Of a stretch of DNA of 64,000 bases, positions 56,738 to 64,000 are shown one piece after another. The stretch comes from Enterocytospora artemiae (taxonomy: Eukaryota > Microsporidia), in the NCBI GenBank assembly GCA_038659295.1, contig JASNGC010000003.1:310001-374000 (forward strand), in the 5' to 3' direction. Both the position numbers and the translations under genes were made by a program. The notes beneath the pieces are model-generated. The model did not search any database, was not told where the DNA came from, and worked only from the letters and a program-made list of their open reading frames with translations. Position 1 is the first letter of the stretch. Every line of letters begins with the position of its first letter.

Positions 56738-57430
56738 ATGTTCTGCTTTAATTTTTTAATAAAGGATGAAGCTGATGAGATTTCCTTCAAAAAGTCTTTA
56801 CAGTTGTCTGATGATACCTTGGGAATGTACAAAAGCATCGAGAACAGCTATTTTGATCTGAAACACAATCTGAACGATAAGAATCCGATTCCTGCTATGG
56901 AGAATCTACTACAATTTTACCTGAACTCTGAAATCTTTGTCATGAGTATTTTAAACGAAATGTTAAGGAACAGCTTCTATGAAACTATAGAGACGAAGAA
57001 ATCTTTATTTAGCATTTTGAACAGGATTTTGAAGCTTTGGATCTCTGTCGATTGCAATCTGATTATAGACAGAAAGCTCTTCTTCAAATATACAGAATAT
57101 AAAAATAGCATGAACTATGAGAATCTACAGTTTACTCTACTAAGCATATCTCCCATTCCAATGGGAAGGTTGATGATTTCGTTGTTTGCCAATGACCACC
57201 TGGAATTGTATTATCCAATTGCACTTAGCAAAAGACCACGGATTTTTTTGAACAACCAAAAAGTCAAATATCTGAGAACCTATACAAAATTAGCCTCTAA
57301 ATTAAACATGTCTCATATCGTAGTGTATTTTAATGCCATTTTGAGAAGATTTGAAGGGTCTGATGAGTATTCAAGATATTTCGGTCAAAGGTTGAAGAAT
57401 TATGGTGATTTGATGCAAAAAACTAAATAG
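56738..57430 (+). CDS. Unknown helical protein, faint MO25/Hym1 resemblance
   Basis: A 230-residue helical-repeat protein. MENLLQFYLNSEIFVMSILN with NSFYETIETKKSLFSILNRI is faintly like the MO25 helical repeats (LAQE-x-Y, FEARKDVVQIFN-x-LLR), and LLSISPIPMGRLMISLFAND resembles the later block of that family, but no long match exists. MO25 would scaffold a Ste20-type kinase. No C-run precedes the ATG. I regard the protein as real from its length and codon pattern, and the family as unknown. Confidence 0.5.
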   Translation: MFCFNFLIKDEADEISFKKSLQLSDDTLGMYKSIENSYFDLKHNLNDKNPIPAMENLLQFYLNSEIFVMSILNEMLRNSFYETIETKKSLFSILNRILKLWISVDCNLIIDRKLFFKYTEYKNSMNYENLQFTLLSISPIPMGRLMISLFANDHLELYYPIALSKRPRIFLNNQKVKYLRTYTKLASKLNMSHIVVYFNAILRRFEGSDEYSRYFGQRLKNYGDLMQKTK

Positions 57431-57488
57431 GTTGATCACAGATCATTCATTCTGTAACAAATTGTGTTTCATCAATTTGATATGAAAA

Positions 57489-59132
57489 TCATTTATTATA
57501 GCACATCTCTACAGCACTCTTAACATTGGAAATAGTCAGCCTTAAATTACGAACTGCTGGGTTCAAAGAATACATTAATTTGTATGCATCATCCCTATCA
57601 CACAAATACAGAACATGCGTAGATCTATCCATCAGTGCTATTTTGAAGTCAAGTAGAAAAATTAAGTAGCTATCTGTCCTACCTAGTGTTCTCTTAAGTG
57701 GGCTAAACAGATATCTATTCTCTGTTTCCTCGAGCTCCTTCTGGTGTATGTTTTTATTTGGAATATCCACCTGTCTCCGCTTCATCGCACTTAAACTATC
57801 AATTTTGATACGGTCATTCTTTAGCAATGTGTTCATCTCACTAATATAGTCTCTTAAAGTCCCTGTGACTATGACAGAATCCACCAAGAAATTAAGAAAT
57901 TCTAATCTGAGGGACAACAAATTATTATTCTTCGGCACATGTAAAGTTTCCTTGTTCATGCTTTCAGATTCTTTCTTGAAAATATCACAAAATCTCATAA
58001 ATTGTGGACAATCGTCAGTGGCAATAGATTCAATGAATTGTTTCGTTGCCGATTTCCATGTCTCTCTAAGAAACGCAGTCTTTTTCCCTCCTACAATTTC
58101 TTGCTCACTGTTCTCAACGTTTGGCAAATTTGACAGGTAAAACTTGAAAAGATCAATAAACTTGGTTCGGCTTGATTTCAGCTCATTTTCTATAATGCAT
58201 ATCATCTTTGAATGTATAGTAAATAGAAGATCTTTGTTGTATTCTGGATCTAAAATACCTTGTGCAAGACTTGTAAGTGTAAAAGAACCAATTTGTAGAA
58301 TAGGATTGAAAGATGACAGGAACTGATAAATCTTTACCAGTCTCAATAGGTTATCCCCCTCAAAACAGTCAATTTTTATAACCTTTGAAGAGCTTGCAAC
58401 AAACTTTTCTTCTCCCTTTCTCTTCTTCTGTGATGCACTGGTCTGTTTCACGACATTGTCGTCGAACTTGTCATTGGTCTGAGGAGAACAATTTGTCTTG
58501 TTACTCTGGGATTCTTTGTTAGGACTAAGCTGATCTGGATGATTATGCAGTCTAATTTGGCTATCTCTTATACGATTCAAATGTGCATTGGTATGAGTGT
58601 TTTCTGTCGGCCTATTGGGTGATCTGTTATTTGGAGCTTGAGAAAAAAATGGATCCAAGAATGTTTGGCCGGCGATTCTTTCCTCATATATACCTCTACT
58701 AATATTCCTTCCTTTGGGAATTTCCCTGGTTTTCCTCATTGGCGTAGACATCGCCTCTTCACCAAAATTCTGATCCATGATTTTATCAAACACATTCTCT
58801 ATTAAAATTGGACCAAAAGGCGTTTGCCTGGTAATTTTATCTAAAAACACAGAAACATCATCCAGTGAATAGTCGCTGGCCCTTCTAAAACTTCCAGACT
58901 CCAAGATGACTTCCTCATTATCCTTCATCACAGTATAAGCATTCCTTTCCTTATTACACCTTATAATGGTGTATATGCAGTCACTTCCACCAATGAGAAT
59001 ATGTTCATTTACAAAAAACCTGGTTTTGATTAGCTCTATAACCTTTTCAGCAACCCCCTCTAAACCTATTCTACTATGCTGCATAAAAGTTTTTATTATG
59101 AATTTCCTTAAAGAAATGCTGTCAATCCTCAT
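57489..59132 (-). CDS. DDT-domain chromatin protein, ITC1/ACF1-like ISWI partner
   Basis: The 547-residue product has an N-terminal globular region (about 1-100) that could be a reduced WAC or ITC1 head. A basic, disordered stretch (about 125-250) follows. The DDT domain is at about residues 263-325 (LLRLVKIYQFLSSFNPILQI, SFTLTSLAQGILDPEY), and a WHIM-like helical region to the end includes RTDSYLIFLLDFKIALMDRS. DDT-WHIM proteins bind the ISWI ATPase and act in nucleosome spacing. A CCC run lies one base before the ATG. AATAAA overlaps the stop. RSF1 or BAZ-family relatives are alternatives. Confidence 0.6.
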   Translation of the reverse strand: MRIDSISLRKFIIKTFMQHSRIGLEGVAEKVIELIKTRFFVNEHILIGGSDCIYTIIRCNKERNAYTVMKDNEEVILESGSFRRASDYSLDDVSVFLDKITRQTPFGPILIENVFDKIMDQNFGEEAMSTPMRKTREIPKGRNISRGIYEERIAGQTFLDPFFSQAPNNRSPNRPTENTHTNAHLNRIRDSQIRLHNHPDQLSPNKESQSNKTNCSPQTNDKFDDNVVKQTSASQKKRKGEEKFVASSSKVIKIDCFEGDNLLRLVKIYQFLSSFNPILQIGSFTLTSLAQGILDPEYNKDLLFTIHSKMICIIENELKSSRTKFIDLFKFYLSNLPNVENSEQEIVGGKKTAFLRETWKSATKQFIESIATDDCPQFMRFCDIFKKESESMNKETLHVPKNNNLLSLRLEFLNFLVDSVIVTGTLRDYISEMNTLLKNDRIKIDSLSAMKRRQVDIPNKNIHQKELEETENRYLFSPLKRTLGRTDSYLIFLLDFKIALMDRSTHVLYLCDRDDAYKLMYSLNPAVRNLRLTISNVKSAVEMCYNK

Positions 59133-59331
59133 AGGGCATCAAAAAAATTTTATAAAATAAAAGTGAAACGAGCATGATATATTAATTGAGAAAAATTTTG
59201 TCCAGACACATGCCTAAGGTACCATAAATTGACTACGCGACCAAGAGAGACTTTCAATGATAGAGTCACCTTTGATATCATTTTCACTGTAGATGCTTCA
59301 AACCATTGATTATCTTGTGAAAAAATATTTA

Positions 59332-61515
59332 TTAATGTCTTCTTCCCCTAGCTCTTCTCCTTACAAACCCTTCATCTTCATCCGATTCTATTTTATCCAC
59401 ATTGAATAAGTTATTATTAAATGGATTTGTGCTGATTGGAATGGCTTTGTCAGCTGTTATATTGCTGAATGGATTGCTGAACTCCAATGAGCTATTGAAT
59501 GGATCGTTGTTAACTGGTGTATTGCCTAACAAATGGCTATTCATTGAAGAACCTTGTGAAATAATATTCTGAGAAAAGGGATTGGAATAACTATTTGAAA
59601 AAGGATTTGTAATGACTGGAGATGAACCATGAGTTCCACTGTTATTAAATGGATTGTCTGTAGTTTTTACTTCAGAAGTATTGGGTATTCCGCCAGGGCC
59701 TTTGGAATAATCATGTTTTCTTTTACCAACAGCTGGAGCGTGATTTTGATCATAACTTAAATCATTCTTCAAACTATTTTGAACATGTAAAAACGGATTC
59801 CCATCTGTATTCTGTTGAAAGGGATTACTAATGGACATAATTGGATCTTTTTCATGATGAAATGGATTGGATATTGTATTTTCATTAGGCCTTTCCTGAA
59901 TGAAGGTATTTGAAGTACCATTATTATTTGAAAATTTGGACATTTCTTCACCCTGATTTTGACTTTTATAATCAAATACAGCTTGATTATGAGCCACAAA
60001 TGGATTTGTGGGTTGGATGGGAGGTATCGGGTATAAAGTATCATTGTTAGAATCAGCAAATTTTGAAGCCTGGTCGTTGCTGTCTGGTATGCTTTCAAGC
60101 GTTTTCTCCTCAGGATTAGTCTGGAAGACGTTGATATCACTCTTCAAAATTGATCCATTATTATTTGTATCATCATGACCAGTCAACCCCACATCCTTTT
60201 CTAGGATGTTTACATTTGATGTATCCTGATCAAATATATTACTGTTTTTATCTAATTGGTTGATAACTTCACTTTTTTCTTTAATTATCCCTTCATTGAT
60301 AGTATCTTCATTGGTTATTTTGGAAGGTACATTGATGTCTGTAGGATTAAAGAGTGAAGGTGTAGTAAATGTGGTGTTTTTATCCTGTGATGTATCATCA
60401 TTAGATTTGTTGGATAAAAACGACGGAGTAATATTCAGTGGTGTGCCAATAAATGGATTGGATAACGGATATAATCCTTTGGTGTTGATTGGAATATCAC
60501 TCGTATTTGCAAATGGGTTGGTTAGTTTTTTCTCTTCTGAAGAATAAGAAAGACTTTGGTTCCTGATGTCTTCAACTACAGGTGTCTGCTCCATATCATT
60601 GAGTTTATTTTTTGAATTACTCTCTTTCCACCACAAATATTCCTCTTGTTCTTCTGTAGTTGCATCCTTGAATTGATTGTAGCCCATTTCCGTGGGTTTC
60701 CCAATTTTTGTATTAAGTGCCTTTCTTGTTGATAGATACCTATTCCTACTCGTGGGTTCTCGTCTCTTTTCCTCATCTTTTCGTCTGTATTGTTCTTCAA
60801 AAACAACTTGCATAGCCACTTGTCTACGCATATCCACAGCCAGGCACTTTAAGCAGTCACCCTTACAATTTCCAACGCTGCACTGTTTGTAGTCTATAAT
60901 CCAAGGCAAGTGGCTGTAAGATTCTCTGGGAATATCCACATTAAAGATAGAGTTGAATTCCAAGCTGTTCAAGTAGTTGGTTATGTTGCTGCCTCCATCG
61001 GTATCATCATCGCGGACCCCATTGTGTCTTTTAATCTCCTTCTTATCCTTGTCTATTGCCAAATAGTCCAAGATATTGTTACTCATTCCGTTTGTAGCAG
61101 TATCATCCTTTTGTTTTTCAACATCTATATTACGTAACGTATTAAAAAATCTTTCTGAGAAGTAGAAGGGAATATCTTCTTTTTTTACAAGACATTCTTC
61201 GTTTATCCATGCATTTGCTCCACACAATGAATGGTCAAGCTTTATAAATTCAGATTCCTTTGACTTTATAATGTTTCTAAAAATGATAGAATCAAGAATA
61301 AGTTTCTTGTACAACCCAATATCAATACATCTACTGTTCGTTCCAGCCCTCTCAGGCCCTGTGCTGTTCTTTATTAGTTCAAATATCTCCAATAGCTCTG
61401 ATCGGGTCAGCATTGAGTTCTTCTGGAGAATACTAATTATTTTTGAAAATGCATTTACTGTGAGGTCTGTCGAAGATTTGAATTTCTTGAAAGTATCAAA
61501 AAGAAATTGAAACAT
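59332..61515 (-). CDS. NPF-repeat protein, possible EH-domain ligand in endocytosis
   Basis: The 727-residue protein has a helical N-terminal domain (about 1-150) with no recognised family, a small cysteine cluster (CSVGNCKGDCLKC, about residue 215), a charged helix, then a disordered Asn/Ser/Thr-rich half with 11 NPF tripeptides and one DPF from about residue 335 to the end. It closes with a very basic tail (GFVRRRARGRRH). NPF is the ligand of EH domains (Ede1, Pan1, Eps15) and DPF binds AP-2, so an endocytic adaptor is inferred. CCCC lies 6 bases before the ATG at 61515, 28 codons inside the longest frame. Confidence 0.65.
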   Translation of the reverse strand: MFQFLFDTFKKFKSSTDLTVNAFSKIISILQKNSMLTRSELLEIFELIKNSTGPERAGTNSRCIDIGLYKKLILDSIIFRNIIKSKESEFIKLDHSLCGANAWINEECLVKKEDIPFYFSERFFNTLRNIDVEKQKDDTATNGMSNNILDYLAIDKDKKEIKRHNGVRDDDTDGGSNITNYLNSLEFNSIFNVDIPRESYSHLPWIIDYKQCSVGNCKGDCLKCLAVDMRRQVAMQVVFEEQYRRKDEEKRREPTSRNRYLSTRKALNTKIGKPTEMGYNQFKDATTEEQEEYLWWKESNSKNKLNDMEQTPVVEDIRNQSLSYSSEEKKLTNPFANTSDIPINTKGLYPLSNPFIGTPLNITPSFLSNKSNDDTSQDKNTTFTTPSLFNPTDINVPSKITNEDTINEGIIKEKSEVINQLDKNSNIFDQDTSNVNILEKDVGLTGHDDTNNNGSILKSDINVFQTNPEEKTLESIPDSNDQASKFADSNNDTLYPIPPIQPTNPFVAHNQAVFDYKSQNQGEEMSKFSNNNGTSNTFIQERPNENTISNPFHHEKDPIMSISNPFQQNTDGNPFLHVQNSLKNDLSYDQNHAPAVGKRKHDYSKGPGGIPNTSEVKTTDNPFNNSGTHGSSPVITNPFSNSYSNPFSQNIISQGSSMNSHLLGNTPVNNDPFNSSLEFSNPFSNITADKAIPISTNPFNNNLFNVDKIESDEDEGFVRRRARGRRH

Positions 61516-61682
61516 AGAAACAGGGGCTTGAAAAATACAAAAATTACGGTCGAATATCTGCAGAAACTGTAGTATGGGATTATACACGATACTCATCAAT
61601 ACTCAAGACACCATTTTTAAAGGATATCAATAAAAAGGCGCACCACAATATATCATACCACTGTTTTCCAAAAGACATTTCT

Positions 61683-62957
61683 TCACTTTAATTTATTATT
61701 TTTAAATGCAAATTCATCACAGTAAGTCTCAACTTTCACACTATTCAACAGGAAGCTGGGTGTCGCTTTGGAAATCTTGCTGTTACATATTATAGTCTCA
61801 TCAATTACGCCATCTGATTCTTTATCTTCAGAATCACTTTCTATCATATCATTTAAACTTCCTGATGTTGCCGATTCATCACTCTCATCAACAGAAGGCT
61901 CCAGTTCAAATGTTCCTTCGTCCCAATCTTCAGAAGAACTGTAATCGTAGTCTATCACATCAGGGAGTCTGTGAAAACTATAGACACCTACGTTACAGTC
62001 AGAATTGGCACCATCGCCACAAATCTTAAGCCTAAATTCTTCATCAATCCGTCTGCTTATATGCTTAATGTATTTTACTTGACTGAGCTGGTATACTACT
62101 GGTCTCTTTTGATCCCACCTTTTTATAAACTGCAACTTTCTCTCTCGTGTTAAATCCCCTCTCTTACGCTTGGTTACATAATCTATATTGTTCTTATCAA
62201 ACACATATATCCCACTTGGAAAAATAACAGGTTCAAACTTCTTATAGGACTTCTTCGTTATGTATCTCTTAACAAAGTTAAGTGTATTGTTCTGTGAGGC
62301 GATTGTTCGTTTAATGGAGAATCTTTTTACATTGGACGATACAGAACAATTGAAATCACTGAAGTTGTTTGTAAAGCTCCTGTCCAGAAGATCGACGCTG
62401 TTGCATATAGAATCACTCACCTCCATATTGGTATCCCTGTCGGAACATATTATTCCTCTTGATGCAATTGTGGCATTTGGAAAAACTTTCTTCAAAGTAG
62501 GAATAATTATCCTACTTTCTCCAACAATCTCTCTATTCACAGCATCTTCAATGAAATTCGACGATTGCTCCTCCAGTTCAAGAATAAGAGTGCTTGATAA
62601 TTCATCTGATAATCTCAAAGGTAGGCTCTTCCGATTCTCCAATATCAGTTTCGTGGTGAATTCACTGAGATATGAGAGTTGCTCCTCTTTTAGAAAGCAT
62701 GTATACTTATTCGTGACAGGATGAACACACTTATAGAACAACTCAACAATTCTTTCTTTCAAGGGAACAAGTGTATATGAAGGAGTGTTCTCAGCATTCT
62801 CTCGTATTTTGTAACTGTACAAAATGTCGTGGACTAGATCGAAAACTGCATTTTCAGTATTATCAAGGATTAGAGCAAGTAGATCTAGATCAGGAATGTG
62901 TTTTGCTGAATATTTGAAATCGGCCAGGAGTTTGAGAGTCAATGGGTGGAAAAGCAT
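61683..62957 (-). CDS. CAF-1 large subunit-like protein (Cac1/CHAF1A)
   Basis: The 424-residue protein has a C-terminal half typical of the CAF-1 large subunit, which deposits H3-H4 behind replication forks. The pattern is RERKLQFIKRWDQKRPVVYQ (family KLLQF-x-EN-x-RPPY-x-GTW), then a spacer and the acidic VIDYDYSSSEDWDEG (family LDYE-x-DSDEEWEEE), and a long acidic Ser/Asp/Glu tract. The N-terminal half is helical. The PCNA-binding PIP box and KER coiled coil of larger relatives are not obvious. A CCCC run lies about 6 bases before the ATG. Confidence 0.6.
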   Translation of the reverse strand: MLFHPLTLKLLADFKYSAKHIPDLDLLALILDNTENAVFDLVHDILYSYKIRENAENTPSYTLVPLKERIVELFYKCVHPVTNKYTCFLKEEQLSYLSEFTTKLILENRKSLPLRLSDELSSTLILELEEQSSNFIEDAVNREIVGESRIIIPTLKKVFPNATIASRGIICSDRDTNMEVSDSICNSVDLLDRSFTNNFSDFNCSVSSNVKRFSIKRTIASQNNTLNFVKRYITKKSYKKFEPVIFPSGIYVFDKNNIDYVTKRKRGDLTRERKLQFIKRWDQKRPVVYQLSQVKYIKHISRRIDEEFRLKICGDGANSDCNVGVYSFHRLPDVIDYDYSSSEDWDEGTFELEPSVDESDESATSGSLNDMIESDSEDKESDGVIDETIICNSKISKATPSFLLNSVKVETYCDEFAFKNNKLK

Positions 62958-63050
62958 ACCAGGAGGGGTCGTTTTGTAAGTTAAAGGGAAAATACACTCT
63001 GTCTAGAGGACTTCTGTGAAGAAATTATTGTATAATAATCAAATTATTGA

Positions 63051-63848
63051 TTAGTAAAATATTTCAGATCTAATTACATCAATACGGTCCCTGTCAAACG
63101 TGGAACATGTGATTATTTCTAGTAAATCTAAATTCTGATCGTTAAGTGTGGCAATACACAACTCAGGAACATCTATCAAATCTCTGGTATTGTTTGTAGT
63201 ATTTTTAATAAAAGCCACCTTGTTTACTCTTTCATCACAAAATATCAGATCAAGTTTTGCTTCATACGATGACATATCAGCAGATATCATGCGACATAGA
63301 TTGGAAAACATAACTCGAATGTCTGGAATATCAAAATTGAATCCAATTGCTTCGCATATTTTACTTTCTGCCATTCCATCCAGCCTATAACCTGAAATAT
63401 TTTCAAAATGAGAGGATGAAACACTGTAGTCTGCAATTTTACATGCAAGGAACACAGATTGGCAGAGAATTGGAAAATATGGAACAGAATTTTGCCATAA
63501 TATGAAATCAGATGTCGAATCAATAGATGATACAGACGAACTTGGATCTTTACTAATGCTACCCTTGGGATTGTTGGTATCTGTGTTATTCGATTCTTTT
63601 GTTGAGGCTATTTTATCTATAGCTTTAACAGTAGCCTCCTTGTTTTCCAAAGCTGTCGGAGAATTACTTGTGTCACCGGAAGAATGGTTTCTCCATCTAT
63701 TCCTACTGCTATCAACAAGCCATCTTTCTTTATCTGTAAGATCTTTTATAGCATATTGATAAATTATCTGTGCAAGATTCCTAGCATAAGTCGGTGCTCT
63801 TAACTTACCAACAATGGAGAATATTGCATTATTGGCAATGGAATGCAT
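63051..63848 (-). CDS. Cyclin-like protein
   Basis: The 265-residue product has a helical start (YARNLAQIIYQYAIKDLTDK), a Ser/Thr/Asn-rich insert (about residues 55-112) and a cyclin-box-like helical segment (PILCQSVFLACKIADYSVSS, MAESKICEAIGFNFDIPDIR). ACKI-x-D for AAKIEE and E-x-KI-x-EAIGF for E-x-IL-x-LGF are the best matches. It would activate a cyclin-dependent kinase, perhaps a transcriptional one (cyclin C, H or K type). CCCC lies 6 bases before the ATG at 63848, one codon inside the longest frame. The first cyclin helices are weak. Confidence 0.4.
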   Translation of the reverse strand: MHSIANNAIFSIVGKLRAPTYARNLAQIIYQYAIKDLTDKERWLVDSSRNRWRNHSSGDTSNSPTALENKEATVKAIDKIASTKESNNTDTNNPKGSISKDPSSSVSSIDSTSDFILWQNSVPYFPILCQSVFLACKIADYSVSSSHFENISGYRLDGMAESKICEAIGFNFDIPDIRVMFSNLCRMISADMSSYEAKLDLIFCDERVNKVAFIKNTTNNTRDLIDVPELCIATLNDQNLDLLEIITCSTFDRDRIDVIRSEIFY

Positions 63849-64000
63849 CAATAAGGGGTTATTCGATGCAGCAGCTTAAATTAATGAAAGTTTGGTAAAT
63901 GCACTACTACTTTAGCCCAGAAAATTTCCATTGTAACTCAAAAACTTAAAATATATGTAGCAGCATGCTATATCCAACATCCTTTGGGTGAATAATTTGT

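Noticed and set aside
60260..60547. 95-codon ORF antisense to the NPF protein
   Set aside because: A shadow of the repeat-rich coding strand.
1..64000. tRNA, rRNA, spliceosomal introns and CRISPR arrays
   Set aside because: I read the spacers for T-loop patterns, 5S-like blocks, GT-AG introns near starts of ribosomal protein genes and direct repeats, and saw none convincing; a covariance-model scan would settle it.

Overview
The window looks like a stretch of a microsporidian (fungal-related intracellular parasite) nuclear genome. About 50 protein genes are packed into 64 kb on both strands. They are AT-rich, with no visible introns and mostly short spacers (the longest is about 950 bp). Many are shorter than their yeast or animal relatives (RAD2, eIF5, PIP5K, ZPR1). 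Two microsporidian signatures recur. A short C-run (AGCCC or AACCC type) lies within about 15 bases upstream of most start codons. An AATAAA hexamer overlaps or closely follows many stop codons. I used the C-run to choose between competing ATGs. I saw no rRNA, tRNA, CRISPR array or intact mobile element. The species cannot be named from the sequence alone.

Layout. 1-6.3 kb: the 3' end of a DBP9-like RNA helicase, an RPA43-like RNA polymerase I subunit, TBP, a gene derived from an IS1595/Merlin transposase, LSm4, chaperonin CCT1 and ribosomal protein L35. 6.9-8.1 kb: two adjacent genes, each holding one ZPR1 module. 8.6-15.7 kb: membrane and lipid genes (SND2/TMEM208-like, Na+/H+ antiporter, PIP5-kinase, acyltransferase) and small proteins. 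16-25.3 kb: SWD2-like WD40 protein, NAC-beta, two unknowns, an ABCG half-transporter, eIF5, RAD16 and a membrane protein. 25.5-36.8 kb: an Enhancer-of-zeste methyltransferase, DOA1/PLAA, EXO84-like, a PX protein, the Esa1 acetyltransferase and two tandem Sec12-like propellers. 37-50.6 kb (all minus strand): a flavin reductase without an FMN domain, TTC27/Emw1, GAPDH, Sec18, TFB5, RAD2, an unknown, VID27, YIF1 and an ISD11-like LYR protein. 51-64 kb: a telobox Myb protein, PDI, a GNAT acetyltransferase, an Rgp1-like protein, an unknown, an ITC1-like DDT protein, an NPF-rich protein, a CAF-1 large-subunit-like protein and a cyclin-like protein.

Themes. Chromatin and transcription genes are well represented (E(z), Esa1, ITC1-like, CAF-1-like, SWD2-like, NAA40-like, TBP, TFB5, RPA43). 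Three nucleotide excision repair genes are present, with TFB5 and RAD2 adjacent. Early secretory traffic is covered by Sec12 x2, Sec18, YIF1, Exo84-like, Rgp1-like, PDI and SND2-like. The ISD11-like protein fits a mitosome that makes Fe-S clusters. The most unusual features are the ZPR1 gene split into two separately promoted genes, the Sec12 tandem pair with one damaged catalytic loop, the transposase-derived gene that has lost its DDE residues but carries a native start signal, the E(z) methyltransferase and the NPF-repeat protein. All identifications come from reading motifs by eye; no database search was run.
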